This document shows, one piece after another, positions 52,375 through 62,545 of a DNA stretch of 64,000 nt; the first letter of the stretch is position 1, and each line of letters opens with the position of its first letter. The stretch covers positions 35,340 through 99,339 of the forward strand of contig JAIQZU010000054.1 in NCBI GenBank assembly GCA_021776915.1, read 5' to 3'. The DNA comes from Candidatus Scalindua sp. (lineage in GTDB: Bacteria > Planctomycetota > Brocadiia > Brocadiales > Scalinduaceae). The notes beneath the pieces are model-generated. The model was not told the origin of the DNA. It saw only the letters and a list, made by a program, of their open reading frames with translations, and made no database searches. The translations under genes and the position numbers were made by a program.

Positions 52375-53451
52375 TTAAGACAAAGGCAATTCGATTAAAA
52401 ATTCCGTACCTACTTCCAGTTCCTTAAACCTTATATTGCCCCCATGGGCCTGAATAATATTTTTTGTAATAGCCAATCCTACACCGGTTCCACCACTCTT
52501 TGTAGAATGAAAAAGGTCGAAAATCTTGTCATGTTGCTCACCGGGTATTCCGGGCCCTGTATCTTTTATAGATATATTTAAATAACCATCATCATTTGAA
52601 ATGATTATATTTATATCACCTCCTCCTGACATCACTTCTATAGCATTTATTATTATATTCAGCAGTGCCTGCTTGAGCTTATCCTTGTCTACTGAAATTT
52701 GTGGAGAGTCTTTCAATACCCTTAAATATATCCTAATCCCATTTAATTCTGCATGCGGATTGATCAGGACAATCAGTTCATTAAATATTTTAACAATATC
52801 TTCTTTCTTCCGTTTTAAATCACCGGATTTTGAGAAACTTAAACAATCTTTTGTTAATTTATTCAACCTTTCGATCTCTTCTTTAACCACTTTTACAACC
52901 TCGTGAAGTTCCTTCGTAGAGCTCAACTCATGTTTATTAATTTCTCTTTCCAACAATGACATCTGGATATTAATAGCATTTAAAGGGTTCTTAATCTCGT
53001 GTGCCAGTTCATTACTATATTGCCCAAGCGTTGAAAGGGTCTTGGCCATTACAAGTTCTGCATTAAACATTTTCTCCTCTGTTATATCACGCATAACTCC
53101 AACTACATATTCAATCTTATCATTCCAACTCTTTATTATAGAATAATTTGTTATTACCCACTTTTCCTTCCCGTCTTTAGTCTTAATAAGATATTCGCGT
53201 GCAATCCTGGAACGTCTCTCTTCAAAAAGGTCAAGTCCAGGACATATAGTCAGACACAAACCGTCAGAGGAATGACAATTAAATATATCAAGGCAGTTAT
53301 AATCATTCTTTATGATTTCTTCTTTGCTAATACCCACAATCTTTTCACAAGCAGGATTAAACAATACTATCTTTCTATCCTTATCAAATATAAATACACC
53401 ATCATTGAGGTATTGTAATGCGATATCCTGTATCTTCTGGTCATTAATCAT
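52375..53451 (-). CDS. Soluble PAS histidine kinase paired with the NtrC regulator
   Basis: The 358 residues contain a PAS domain (about 8-130; YLNDGVFIFDKDRKIVLFNPA) with a Cys-rich patch (CLDIFNCHSSDGLCLTICPG, about 52-71), five Cys plus His that could bind metal or an Fe-S/haem cofactor. HisKA (about 140-210, SNELAHEIKNPLNAINIQMS) and an ATPase domain (about 250-355; LLNIIINAIEVM, DTGPGIP, GGTGVGLAI) complete it. No membrane segment. Position before the NtrC gene sets the pair. PAS sensors of this HydH/ZraS-like layout with Cys clusters often respond to redox state. That is inference here. Confidence 0.9.
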   Translation of the reverse strand: MINDQKIQDIALQYLNDGVFIFDKDRKIVLFNPACEKIVGISKEEIIKNDYNCLDIFNCHSSDGLCLTICPGLDLFEERRSRIAREYLIKTKDGKEKWVITNYSIIKSWNDKIEYVVGVMRDITEEKMFNAELVMAKTLSTLGQYSNELAHEIKNPLNAINIQMSLLEREINKHELSSTKELHEVVKVVKEEIERLNKLTKDCLSFSKSGDLKRKKEDIVKIFNELIVLINPHAELNGIRIYLRVLKDSPQISVDKDKLKQALLNIIINAIEVMSGGGDINIIISNDDGYLNISIKDTGPGIPGEQHDKIFDLFHSTKSGGTGVGLAITKNIIQAHGGNIRFKELEVGTEFLIELPLS

Positions 53452-53493
53452 GTTAATCCTTATTCGTCAGGTTCTTACAACCCCACATTCCGT

Positions 53494-53517
53494 AGGGGTG
53501 AACGGCCGTTCGCCCCT
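53494..53517. repeat. AGGGGTGAACGGCCGTTCGCCCCT palindrome
   Basis: Near-perfect palindrome between the kinase gene and frdB, same core as 21651-21686. On the minus strand it lies just after the frdB stop, so it may end or protect the frd transcript. Confidence 0.8.
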
Positions 53518-53520
53518 GCT

Positions 53521-54288
53521 TTAGAAAAGACCGGCTTTTAAGAACTCTCGATTCATACGGGCAATATTTTCAATAGATATCTCCTTGGGACACTGTTTTT
53601 CACACTCTGCCTCATTGGCACAGTTTCCAAATCCCAATTCATCCATCTTGCCTATCATTGCAAGCGCCCGTTTCTTTGCTTCCGGCAGTCCCTGAGGAAG
53701 CAGGGTATACTGAGAAATCTTTGCTCCTACGAAAAGCATGGCTGATGCATTAGGGCATGCGGCAACGCAGGCTCCACAGCCTATGCAGGCGGCAGCATCC
53801 ATTGCCTTTTCGGCTGCCTCCTGAGGAACAGGTATAGCGTTCCCGTCAGGCGCTCCGCCTGTATTAACCGATATATAACCACCCGCTTGAATAATTTTAT
53901 CAAATGCACTCCTGTCAACAACAAGGTCCTTTACTACCTTAAAGGCCCTTGAACGCCACGGTTCGATTACCACCGTATCGCCATTCGAGAAATGACGCAT
54001 ATGCAGCTGGCAGAGCGTTGTTCCTTTTTCAGGGCCATGAGTGCGGCCGTTCACCACGGTACCGCACGCACCGCAGATACCTTCCCTGCAGTCATGATCA
54101 AACGCTATTGGATCTTTACCTGAAAGAATCATTTTCTCATTGACAACATCAAGCATCTCAAGAAATGACATGTCCGTTGATATGTCCCTTGCCTTGTATG
54201 CCTCAAACCGTCCCTTGACATCAGGCCCCTTCTGACGCCAGACTTTTAATTTAAGGTTTATGCAGCTTTTATCTCTGGCCGTTGTCAC
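53521..54288 (-). CDS. frdB: Succinate dehydrogenase/fumarate reductase iron-sulfur subunit
   Basis: This subunit carries electrons between the flavoprotein and the membrane quinone site. The 255 residues have the [2Fe-2S] ligands in [15 protein letters not shown] and a later TTLC, the [4Fe-4S] site in [13 protein letters not shown] (about 168-180) and the [3Fe-4S] ligands in C...CEKQCPKEI (about 222-235). The start overlaps the frdA stop by four bases. Direction (oxidase or reductase) cannot be read from sequence, so sdhB is an equal name. Confidence 0.93.
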   Translation of the reverse strand: MTTARDKSCINLKLKVWRQKGPDVKGRFEAYKARDISTDMSFLEMLDVVNEKMILSGKDPIAFDHDCREGICGACGTVVNGRTHGPEKGTTLCQLHMRHFSNGDTVVIEPWRSRAFKVVKDLVVDRSAFDKIIQAGGYISVNTGGAPDGNAIPVPQEAAEKAMDAAACIGCGACVAACPNASAMLFVGAKISQYTLLPQGLPEAKKRALAMIGKMDELGFGNCANEAECEKQCPKEISIENIARMNREFLKAGLF

Positions 54289-56198
54289 TTGTAGCTCCTT
54301 TGCGTTAATTCAACATTTTCAAATTCCAGGGGTTCCTTGTGAAATTTCGGCCTACTTCCCTCCCCACGATATTCCCAGGCAGAAACATGACAGAAGTTTT
54401 CATCATCACGAAGTGCCTCGTGTTCATCGGTCTGAAAATCCTCATTAAAGTGACAGCCACATGACTCTTTTCGTGCAAGTGCATCCATCACCATAAGTTC
54501 ACCAAATTGCAGAAAGTCTGCTACCCGTCCAGCTTTCTCAAGGCTCTGGTTAAACTCCTTCCCAGTCCCTCCCACTAAGACATTTTCCCAGAACTCCGCA
54601 CGGAGGTCTGCAATAAGCTTTTTTGCCTTCTCAAGATCCTTCTCTTTTCTCGTCATGCCGCAATTCTCCCAGAGAATATGCCCCAGTTCCCTGTGAAAAT
54701 CATTTACTGTTCTTTTGCCTCCTATAGAAAGGAGCTTTTTTATACGTGTTTCTACCTGCAGAGAAGATTCGTTAAAGGCGTTATGGTCTTCTCTTGATGT
54801 ATCAAGAGAAGCTTGAGCAAGATAGTCGCCTATTGTATAGGGTATTATAAAGTATCCGTCGGCAAGGCCCTGCATCAATGCACTCGCTCCAAGACGATTG
54901 GCTCCGTGGTCAGAGAAGTTTGCCTCCCCCAGTACAAAAAGACCGGGAATGGTACTCATCAGGTTATAATCCACCCAGAGGCCTCCCATGGTGTAATGGA
55001 CAGCAGGGTAGATCATCATGGGTGTCTCATAAGGATTCTGTGCCGTTATCTTTTCATACATCTCGAAAAGGTTGCCGTATTTCCTCGTAATAACATCACG
55101 CCCATCCCTCTTAATTGCATCCTTAAGATCAAGATATACAGCGAGTCGTGTGTCACCCACCCCCTTACCCATATCACATTGAACCTTGGCGCTTCTTGAC
55201 GCTACATCCCTTGGTACAAGATTTCCAAAACGAGGATATTTCTCTTCAAGGTAATAGTCCCTTTCAGTTTCCGGAATCTGATCAGGAGACCTCTTGTCTT
55301 CAGGATTTCTGGGAACCCAGATCCGGCCGTCATTTCTAAGGCTTTCACTCATAAGTGTCAACTTTGACTGATATGTGCCATGAACCGGAATACAGGTAGG
55401 GTGAATCTGTATAAAACATGGATTAGCAAAGGAAGCACCTTTTCTATATGACGCAAAGGCTGCAGAAATATTTGATCCCATGGAATTTGTTGAAAGATAA
55501 AATGCGTTTCCGTAACCTCCACTTGCCAACACAACAGCATCAGCCGCATGTTTTTCCAGTTCACCAGAGACAAGATTTCTGGCGATAATACCCCTTGCCT
55601 TTCCGTCTATTACCACAAGATCAAGCATTTCTCTTCTTGTAAAGAGTTTGACCTTACCGGCTGCTATCTGGCGTGATAGCGACCCGTATGCACCCAGAAG
55701 AAGTTGTTGTCCGGTTTGCCCCCTGGCGTAGAATGTTCTGGATACCTGAGCGCCACCAAAGCTTCTATTTGCAAGCTGGCCACCGTACTCCCTCGCAAAA
55801 GGCACCCCCTGGGCAACACACTGATCAATAATATTGTTACTGATCTGTGCCAAACGGTAGACGTTTGCCTCCCTTGACCTGAAATCACCGCCCTTTATGG
55901 TATCATGAAAGAGACGCCATATACTGTCACCGTCATTCTGGTAATTCTTGGCGGCATTTATCCCTCCCTGGGCAGCGATACTGTGTGCGCGGCGCGGACT
56001 ATCCTGGATACAGAATGTCATTACTTCGTAACCCAATTCTGCAAGGGAAACTGATGCCGATGCACCGGCAAGACCTGTACCCACAACGATAATCTTAAAT
56101 TTCCTCTTGTTTGCAGGATTTACCAGTTTCATCTTAAACCTGTGCTTATCCCACTTTTCAGAGAGAGGTCCATCCGGGATTTTTGAATCAAGTTGCAT
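54285..56198 (-). CDS. frdA: Succinate dehydrogenase/fumarate reductase flavoprotein subunit
   Basis: The catalytic subunit interconverts succinate and fumarate. The 637 residues start with an FAD-binding [17 protein letters not shown] (about 42-58) and the covalent-flavin His in [15 protein letters not shown]. Active-site residues appear in [14 protein letters not shown], and there is a late [19 protein letters not shown]. The long form matches type-B enzymes with one b-haem membrane subunit. I use the ATG at 56198; a TTG at 56213 overlapping the frdC stop is possible. Order frdC-frdA-frdB. Confidence 0.94.
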   Translation of the reverse strand: MQLDSKIPDGPLSEKWDKHRFKMKLVNPANKRKFKIIVVGTGLAGASASVSLAELGYEVMTFCIQDSPRRAHSIAAQGGINAAKNYQNDGDSIWRLFHDTIKGGDFRSREANVYRLAQISNNIIDQCVAQGVPFAREYGGQLANRSFGGAQVSRTFYARGQTGQQLLLGAYGSLSRQIAAGKVKLFTRREMLDLVVIDGKARGIIARNLVSGELEKHAADAVVLASGGYGNAFYLSTNSMGSNISAAFASYRKGASFANPCFIQIHPTCIPVHGTYQSKLTLMSESLRNDGRIWVPRNPEDKRSPDQIPETERDYYLEEKYPRFGNLVPRDVASRSAKVQCDMGKGVGDTRLAVYLDLKDAIKRDGRDVITRKYGNLFEMYEKITAQNPYETPMMIYPAVHYTMGGLWVDYNLMSTIPGLFVLGEANFSDHGANRLGASALMQGLADGYFIIPYTIGDYLAQASLDTSREDHNAFNESSLQVETRIKKLLSIGGKRTVNDFHRELGHILWENCGMTRKEKDLEKAKKLIADLRAEFWENVLVGGTGKEFNQSLEKAGRVADFLQFGELMVMDALARKESCGCHFNEDFQTDEHEALRDDENFCHVSAWEYRGEGSRPKFHKEPLEFENVELTQRSYK

Positions 56199-56209
56199 TT
56201 TTCGTCTTT

Positions 56210-56851
56210 TCAAGAAATAAACGAGATGTAAATAGGAAGAAAACCGAACCCTAACCCTACTGCAAGGCTGAAGATTGTACCCATAACACGGAGAGGTAAC
56301 ATATACTTTGAATTATAAACCCCCAGAGTCTGAAATGCGCTCCAGAATCCGTGACTCACATGGGTAGCAACAATGATCATGGACACAATATAAAAGAGAG
56401 CATAACCTGGATTTGAAAATGTTGCTAATACGATTTGATAGATAGTCTGATCTGTCTTCTCCACAAAGTGAAAATCAATAAGATGGAGGACAATAAAAAA
56501 CAGTATAAACAAACCGGTATATGGCATTGTCACAGAACCGATTGTTCTCCCACCTGCATTCTTCTTTACCAGGTACCGTTCAGGCCTTGCACGGAAATTT
56601 TCATAAAAAAGATAAGCACCTATAAAGACATGTGCCACTGCAAAAAAGAGTAGTCCAATTTCTGTGAGGATCACGAGTGGGCCTAACGCATGGAGACGCT
56701 CGGCATAGGAGTTAAATGCATCTTCACCTGCACAAATAGTCAGATTGCCTGCAAGATGAGCGAACAGGAAGATACAAAAGCCGAGTCCGGTAAGAGCCAT
56801 AATCAGCTTCTTTCCGATTGAAGAGCCCAGTATACGAATAAACCAGTTCAT
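56210..56851 (-). CDS. frdC: Succinate dehydrogenase/fumarate reductase cytochrome b subunit (type B)
   Basis: The membrane anchor that binds two b haems and the quinone. I start it at the ATG at 56851 (213 residues, [22 protein letters not shown]), where the family homology begins. An ATG at 56863 and longer frames are possible but lack a ribosome site. Five hydrophobic segments (about 15-38, 55-80, 95-118, 140-162, 180-205) carry His residues: [24 protein letters not shown] and ATHVSHGF. The dihaem single-subunit anchor points to a menaquinone-linked enzyme, as in Bacillus or Wolinella. Confidence 0.9.
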   Translation of the reverse strand: MNWFIRILGSSIGKKLIMALTGLGFCIFLFAHLAGNLTICAGEDAFNSYAERLHALGPLVILTEIGLLFFAVAHVFIGAYLFYENFRARPERYLVKKNAGGRTIGSVTMPYTGLFILFFIVLHLIDFHFVEKTDQTIYQIVLATFSNPGYALFYIVSMIIVATHVSHGFWSAFQTLGVYNSKYMLPLRVMGTIFSLAVGLGFGFLPIYISFIS

Positions 56852-56905
56852 ATCACACTGCATAATTTTTAAATTAGGCCTTCGATAACTTTTTACCACT
56901 GCGTA

Positions 56906-56949
56906 GTGGCGTACCCGCCTGAACCTATTCGGACAGGTAATCATACGCC
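56906..56949. repeat. GTGGCGTACCCG repeat, copy 2, with tail of the 255-bp repeat
   Basis: The reverse complement of 36531-36574 matches this unit closely (GTGGCGTACCCG..CTG.AC.TATTCGGACAGGT). About 20 bases on, ACATTGAAATTCCTATGCAT (about 56968-56987) equals the end of the 255-bp repeat. The stretch before frdC is thus a patchwork of repeats. Confidence 0.75.
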
Positions 56950-57010
56950 CCTACATTTTGCAACAACATTGAAATTCCTATGCATAAAAATCAGGCTTTA
57001 TCCGCGACTT

Positions 57011-57931
57011 TTAAAATGAAATACCCTGACAAAGCTTCTTAACGGCATCCGCAGATTTCTTCAAGGCGCTGGATTCTTCCTCGTTAAGCTTCATTTCAAT
57101 AACTTGTTCAACTCCATTCCTACCAAGCTTGACAGGAAGGCCAATGAATATGTCATCAAATCCGTATTCACCGTTACATAATACAGTACAAGGTAGTATC
57201 TTTTTCTTGTCCTTGACAATTGCATCAACCATTTCAACAATAGAAGCTGACGGAGCATAAAAAGCGCTGCCTGTCTTAAGAAGACTGACTATCTCAGCGC
57301 CTCCGTCTCTCGTCCTCTTGATTATGGCATCTAACCTGTCTTCAGGAATCAATTCTGTAACAGGTATGCCGGCTACTGTTGTATATCTTGCCAGAGGAAC
57401 CATAGTATCACCATGCCCCCCAAGGACAAATGTCTGTACATTTTCTACCGAAACATCTAGTTCCATTGCTATAAAAGTTCTCATTCTTGATGTATCCAGA
57501 ACACCTGCCATACCAATAACCCTCTCCCTGGGAAATTTACTCACCTTATACGTCACATAAGTCATTACATCAAGCGGATTAGATACCACGATTAATATTG
57601 CATCCTGAGACTTCTCTGCTACCTGCTCTACAACACTTTTTACAATATCAGCATTAACTTTAACCAGATCATCTCTGCTCATTCCCGGTTTTCTTGGTAA
57701 ACCGGATGTTATAACAACTATATCTGAATCCTCAGTTTCTTCGTATGAATTAGTTCCGATAATCTTGCAATTATAGTTATAAATTGGACTTGCTTCCATC
57801 AAATCAAGTCCCTTACCCTGCGGTAACCCTTCAACTATATCAACAAGTACAATATCCCCAAACTCCTTTTCAGCAAGCCTTTGTGCCGTTGTTGCCCCTA
57901 CATTTCCAGCGCCTATAACGGTTATCTTCAT
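57011..57931 (-). CDS. mdh: Malate dehydrogenase (NAD-dependent, LDH-like)
   Basis: It interconverts malate and oxaloacetate in the cytoplasm. The 306 residues begin with the NAD-binding [16 protein letters not shown] (7-22), an Asp that sets NAD preference in [15 protein letters not shown], the substrate loop in [14 protein letters not shown] (Arg residues) and the catalytic His in [14 protein letters not shown] (about 174). The sequence is the tetrameric LDH-like MDH type. Together with frdABC it supplies two adjacent TCA steps. Confidence 0.96.
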   Translation of the reverse strand: MKITVIGAGNVGATTAQRLAEKEFGDIVLVDIVEGLPQGKGLDLMEASPIYNYNCKIIGTNSYEETEDSDIVVITSGLPRKPGMSRDDLVKVNADIVKSVVEQVAEKSQDAILIVVSNPLDVMTYVTYKVSKFPRERVIGMAGVLDTSRMRTFIAMELDVSVENVQTFVLGGHGDTMVPLARYTTVAGIPVTELIPEDRLDAIIKRTRDGGAEIVSLLKTGSAFYAPSASIVEMVDAIVKDKKKILPCTVLCNGEYGFDDIFIGLPVKLGRNGVEQVIEMKLNEEESSALKKSADAVKKLCQGISF

Positions 57932-57965
57932 TTACGCAATCCTTTTAAAAGTGAATTACTCCAAT

Positions 57966-57996
57966 AAAAAAACCCACCTTGTCGGTGGGTTTTTTT
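57966..57996 (-). terminator. Intrinsic terminator after the 11-haem cytochrome gene
   Basis: AAAAAAACCCACC, loop TTGTC, GGTGGGTTTTTTT: a perfect 13-bp stem with A/T flanks, 45 bases after the cytochrome stop and just before mdh. Symmetric, so it could work on both strands. A sister hairpin with the same CCCACC core lies at 63858. Confidence 0.9.
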
Positions 57997-58040
57997 GAAA
58001 TCATTAATTTCGTTTCTAAACAAATACTTGTACCAATGCA

Positions 58041-59249
58041 TTAATCACTCAATAAACCAACGTTTCTATTAAAATTGTGGTGGCTATATGGGTCACTATG
58101 ACATGACTGACATCTCAGCTTGATATTACCCTCTTCCTTCCACCTTCTAAACATCTTACCATGTATGGATTTATCGCTCATATCGAGCTGTGCATGAACC
58201 GGCCCGCCGATGTGACAATTTTCACAAACCTTAGCCTCAGATGCATTCGACCGTGAAAACAAATGTTTAGGATGGCAGCCCTCGCAACTACCTCCAGGTC
58301 CTATATCCCATGACTTGTTTAAACCAAGCATATGGCATTTCTCACAATCCTCCCGCATCCCTGCATTTTTAGTACTTACCACAACTCCATCAAATTCTGC
58401 GACTACGCGTCCTTTGTAATGGTTGCTCTGTGCAAAATCGTTATACATTGTCACGTGACATTCACCACATTTGCTTGGCAATACCCTGCCTCCTCTCTCA
58501 ACAATCTGTCCATGATCGTTTCCATGGCATTCCAGGCATGACACACCACTTTTCGAATGTGGGCTATTCGTCCACTCTTTTACAACTTCCGGAGTCGCAT
58601 GCCTGTGGCAAGCATAGCAATCATTCTCAGAAAATTTACCAAAAGGCGGAATCTTTTTCTCTGCATACACCTTATACACATCTGCGCTCCAGCTTGGATG
58701 CACAACCCCTATGTGACAGTCAGTACAGAAGAAATCTTCAAGACTGCCATCTTCTCCCTTTCTTTTAGATTGTGAAACGCATTCAAGGTGTGTTTTGTCC
58801 TTCGTGTACTCTTCATTATCGGTATGACATCTAACACAGTTGCCATTTACTATAGGCACACTGTCTTCGGCAATTTCTATAAACAGGCCTGAGTTTGCAC
58901 TTGTGAGATAGGTTTTCCTCGCATGTTCAAATGAATCGTGAGCTCCATCACTTAACTTTGCGTGCAGGAAACCCTTCAGACCGGGACCGATATGACAGGT
59001 ATGACAACTATGTACATGCTCATTATGATGCTTTGAACTCATAAAGGAGTCGTAGTGCACATCCATTTCATGGCAACTACCACAGAATTCACTCGATTCA
59101 GCATAATGCCAGAATTTCTTACCGCCAACCAGACCAACCGCCACTAAGATAATAAAAACAACACCGGCTAATTTCTTGTGTTTACCTATCTGCCCCAAAA
59201 TCAGCTTTATGAAATTGACAACTTTATCCTTTATACATCCACATTCCAT
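58041..59249 (-). CDS. Membrane-anchored 11-haem cytochrome c: NapC/NrfH-like part plus HAO-like haem region
   Basis: The 402-residue protein has a membrane anchor (about 28-48) followed by eleven CxxCH motifs. The first four (CGSCH, CHTCH, CVRCH, CTDCH in residues ~57-177) follow the NapC/NrfH quinol dehydrogenase plan, including FCGSCHEMD and CTDCHIGVVHPSW. The next seven (CYACH to CQSCH, about 205-390) resemble the haem core of hydroxylamine-oxidoreductase-like proteins (CYACHRHATPEVVKEW, GVSCLECHG). No P460-type tyrosine region is evident. I infer a quinol-to-periplasm electron conduit, perhaps in nitrogen respiration. CTCC-type ribosome sequence (AAGGAGGA) precedes the ATG. Confidence 0.88.
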   Translation of the reverse strand: MECGCIKDKVVNFIKLILGQIGKHKKLAGVVFIILVAVGLVGGKKFWHYAESSEFCGSCHEMDVHYDSFMSSKHHNEHVHSCHTCHIGPGLKGFLHAKLSDGAHDSFEHARKTYLTSANSGLFIEIAEDSVPIVNGNCVRCHTDNEEYTKDKTHLECVSQSKRKGEDGSLEDFFCTDCHIGVVHPSWSADVYKVYAEKKIPPFGKFSENDCYACHRHATPEVVKEWTNSPHSKSGVSCLECHGNDHGQIVERGGRVLPSKCGECHVTMYNDFAQSNHYKGRVVAEFDGVVVSTKNAGMREDCEKCHMLGLNKSWDIGPGGSCEGCHPKHLFSRSNASEAKVCENCHIGGPVHAQLDMSDKSIHGKMFRRWKEEGNIKLRCQSCHSDPYSHHNFNRNVGLLSD

Positions 59250-59504
59250 TGAGTCCTCCTTAATTGTTATCTTACGATGACTTAAACACCATGGTATCTT
59301 TATCTATCAAATGAAGAATTCCGAGGATAATACCAAAAAACAACTATAATATCAAGACCTTTTTAACACAAAGAAACTCAATCCTATTTGATATTGATTT
59401 AAGCGAAAATTGGTTGTATAATGTCTAGGACTGACGGAAATTTACCATAAACGAGTAATTTAAACTACAAGATTAATCATATTATTAAGTTAAGGAGGAA
59501 GTAA

Positions 59505-60869
59505 TTGAAGAGGATTCTTGTTTTACTAATTGTTCTAATTTTTTATGTATCAAGCACATATGCACAAACGCCTGAAAAATCAGGAAAAAAGAAACGTTGC
59601 CCTAAGTGCAACAAAACAGAAATAACATATATAACAGGTAATATATATTGCCTTCAAGATGGAACAAAAATGGTTTCAGAAACTGATGATATAGATACAA
59701 GCGAAACAACCCGGGAGGCAAAGACAGAAGAAAGCCAGGAAATTTCGAAATCATTAGACGATGAAGTATTTCAAAAAATAGAGAAATATATTCAAAGCGC
59801 AAATTCTTTACGCGAAATTCAGAACGACTATAATGGCGCATTGGATCTTTATAAAAAAGCTTTGGAACTGGACCCTGAAAGGTCTTCTCTTCATTGGTAT
59901 ATAGCAGGTGTTTACTGGAAGCTGAACAACCACAAAAAGGCACTGGAACATCTTGAAAGATGCAGGAATCTGATGCCTCAGATACCTGAAGAATTAAATG
60001 AAGTGGACGATTTCATTGGTAAGATAGTAGAGTACCTGAACGTAGAAGAGAAAAGAAAACTTGCCAGCAAACGAATTGAAGACAGACGGGCAATTATGGA
60101 AGAAGCCTTAAAGAATAATAAAGACAAATGGGAAGAAATGGCGCTTGTACCTGCAGGCGAATTTGCAATGGGAAGCAGCGAAGAGGACTTTATTCCGGAA
60201 GAGATGCCTCAGCACGCTGTAAACCTTGATGCATACTATATTGACAAATATGAGGTTACAAACGCCCAATACTGGGAATTTCTGGAATACATGGAGAGAA
60301 CCGGTGACCACAGTAAATGCTCCCCATCAGAACCCCTTAACAAAAGCCACCTGCCCGGCAACCCCTATAGAGGATACGAGTATAAATATTACAATTACCC
60401 TGATTACCCTGTTACCAGAATAGATTGGTACGATGCTTATGCATATGCCGCATGGGCTGGTAAGCGACTGCCAACTGAAGCAGAATGGGAGAAGGCTGCA
60501 AGGGGCACAGACGGAAGGAGATTTCCATGGGGCAATGTATGGGAAATTAAATTCTGTAATGTCGGCACTTCCGCCGATCTGCCTATAGCTGTCGGGAGCT
60601 ACGAAGAGGGAAACAGTGTTTATGACTGTTACGATATGATAGGAAGTGTATCTGAGTGGTGTAATGACTGGTATCATCCTGAATATTATTATAATTCTCC
60701 CAGGAAAAATCCAAAGGGGCCTCTGGAGGGCACTGGTAAAAGAATTATCAGAGGAGGGTCTATGTTTGCCCAGAATGTCTACAAGTTGCGTTGTGCGGTA
60801 AGGATGTTCGGCGAGCCAAGTGATAGAAACAAAAGCGTTGGCTTAAGATGCGCAAAGGACACAAATTAA
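59505..60869 (+). CDS. Secreted TPR protein with formylglycine-generating-enzyme-like domain
   Basis: The 454-residue protein has a signal peptide (about 1-20), a CPKCNK...C mini zinc-ribbon (about 32-52), TPR-like helices (about 90-165) and an FGE-sulfatase domain (about 210-450). The latter includes MALVPAGEFAMGSSEED, YPVTRIDWYDAYAYAAWAGKRLPTEAEWEKAARG and IIRGGSMF. In true FGE two Cys act, spaced C....C; here only the second (KLRCAVR) is kept and the first is Val. It is probably not a sulfatase activator. The TTG start at 59505 has AAGGAGGA six bases upstream. Only plus-strand gene in this part of the window. Confidence 0.85.
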   Translation: MKRILVLLIVLIFYVSSTYAQTPEKSGKKKRCPKCNKTEITYITGNIYCLQDGTKMVSETDDIDTSETTREAKTEESQEISKSLDDEVFQKIEKYIQSANSLREIQNDYNGALDLYKKALELDPERSSLHWYIAGVYWKLNNHKKALEHLERCRNLMPQIPEELNEVDDFIGKIVEYLNVEEKRKLASKRIEDRRAIMEEALKNNKDKWEEMALVPAGEFAMGSSEEDFIPEEMPQHAVNLDAYYIDKYEVTNAQYWEFLEYMERTGDHSKCSPSEPLNKSHLPGNPYRGYEYKYYNYPDYPVTRIDWYDAYAYAAWAGKRLPTEAEWEKAARGTDGRRFPWGNVWEIKFCNVGTSADLPIAVGSYEEGNSVYDCYDMIGSVSEWCNDWYHPEYYYNSPRKNPKGPLEGTGKRIIRGGSMFAQNVYKLRCAVRMFGEPSDRNKSVGLRCAKDTN

Positions 60870-61121
60870 ACATGATGACAATAAGCGAAGCCATATTACA
60901 ACATAAACGTGACCGGCAATTAAACCTAATTCCTTTCCTGTTTCTACATCAAAGAATTTAGGCTTCCCACCATTTCAGAAAGACGTGAACCGAGAGAGGA
61001 AACAAGGTAAGACATGTAAATGTTTAAGTCGCCAGGCCATAAAGATATTAGCACAGTCACCCAGGAGCTAGTCTTCACAGAAATAGATTCCAGTACCTTA
61101 CTTTGCCACAGATTCTTTGGC

Positions 61122-62387
61122 TTATTCACCTGAGGCTTCAGCCTTTTTATGAGCTTTTATCTTTTCAACGGTTTTATATTCTTCAAGAGCTTTAGCTCTA
61201 GCATCTGCTATTTCCTTAAATGCATCTTCCTGTTCCATGGCTCCCGTAAGCTTCGCCTCAAATTGCAAAAGGCTTGGAGAGCCTTTGCCGGTCTGCTTGA
61301 CCATCCTGTATTTTTCAAATTCATCACGTGCCTCCGATGGCTTACCCAGCTTCTCCAGTGCTGCTGCTTTATTATAGTAAGCATCTGCAAAACCACGATC
61401 TATCTGAATTGTTTTTTCATATTCCTCTAACGCCTCGTCCAGTAGACCCTGCTTATGATACAGAGTGCCAAGATTGAAGTGAGCATTCGCATAATCAGGG
61501 CGGACCTCTATAACCTTCTTGTTCTCCTCAACAGCCTCTTTATACATTTCTTTACTGGCATAGATCACACCCAGGAAATAATGCGCATCTGCCATTTCAG
61601 GGTCTAATTCCAATGCTTTTCTTAATTCATTAAACGCTTCATCGCTGTTACCCTTAAGATAATGCAGCAACCCTAAATTACTATGCGTATCTTTATTACC
61701 AGGATTTAATTCGTCTGCCTTCTTTAGTTCCTTCAGAGCCTTATCATATTCCTCAGTTGCAATATACGCAATACCCAGATTGAAATGGGCCTTTTCGTAA
61801 CCGGGTTTAAGCTCAATAGATTTTTCGTAAGATGGTATAGCTTTTTCAAGTAAGTTGTAGTCCTGATATGCAACACCCAGATTAAAATGGGCGCTTGAAT
61901 TATAAGGATCATATTCAAGAACCTTGTTATACTGTTCAAAGGCCATATCCATATTCTTCATTTGTTGATAATATATACCCAGATTTATACGGGCCTTTGA
62001 ATCTTTCGGGTCCATTTCAATTGCCCTGGTATAGATAACGAGCTTGTCATCCGGCACTCCGATTCTGCTGTATGTCTCTGATAGCTTCATATTGGCTTCA
62101 TTATAATCCGGACGAATTTCGATTGCCTTTCTAAATTCCCTTGCCGCCTCCTCTAACATATCTTTTTTGAAATAAAGTTCCCCTAGTTTATAATAAACTT
62201 CAGCAATGTTTTTATCCAGATCAATAGCCTGCCTATACTCTTCGATAGCCTTGTCCGGTTTATTATCAAGGATGAGCTTGTCTCCAAGCTCAATATGGTT
62301 TTGTGCATTATCACATCCAATGACAATTCCAATCAATAATAAAATAGCAAAGAAATAACCATATCCCTTTTGAACTTTAGAAAACAT
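61122..62387 (-). CDS. TPR lipoprotein
   Basis: The 421-residue protein begins with a lipoprotein signal (GYFFAILLLIGIVIGCDNAQ; lipidated Cys about 25), so it is anchored to a membrane outside the cytoplasm. It then has about ten TPRs in register (about 30-370), for example AEVYYKLGELYFKKDMLEEAAREF and AHFNLGVAYQDYNLLEKAIPSYEKS. A charged helical tail ends KKAEASGE. Paralogous to the next gene, with which it shares IELGDKL/VEVGQAL after the lipobox, the AYSRIGVPD/AIAMGAPD element and the final domain. Likely a protein-interaction scaffold. Confidence 0.88.
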   Translation of the reverse strand: MFSKVQKGYGYFFAILLLIGIVIGCDNAQNHIELGDKLILDNKPDKAIEEYRQAIDLDKNIAEVYYKLGELYFKKDMLEEAAREFRKAIEIRPDYNEANMKLSETYSRIGVPDDKLVIYTRAIEMDPKDSKARINLGIYYQQMKNMDMAFEQYNKVLEYDPYNSSAHFNLGVAYQDYNLLEKAIPSYEKSIELKPGYEKAHFNLGIAYIATEEYDKALKELKKADELNPGNKDTHSNLGLLHYLKGNSDEAFNELRKALELDPEMADAHYFLGVIYASKEMYKEAVEENKKVIEVRPDYANAHFNLGTLYHKQGLLDEALEEYEKTIQIDRGFADAYYNKAAALEKLGKPSEARDEFEKYRMVKQTGKGSPSLLQFEAKLTGAMEQEDAFKEIADARAKALEEYKTVEKIKAHKKAEASGE

Positions 62388-62545
62388 CTATATTGACTCC
62401 TTCCAATCCGTGCAATCTTTGGTAATATCAGTTAAGAATGCTATTACCGTAAAGTTTGTAAATTGTATAAAAAAGTACTGCATGATTAATGACCAAGTAG
62501 CTTTCGTGCGGTTTCTGGCAAATAAGCCTGTAAGTTCGTTGATCC

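Noticed and set aside
58041..59249. Calling the cytochrome a hydroxylamine oxidoreductase or hydrazine dehydrogenase
   Set aside because: Those have eight haems in about 550 residues with a P460 haem and a cross-linking Tyr; here the chain is shorter, begins as NapC, and no P460 region is evident.
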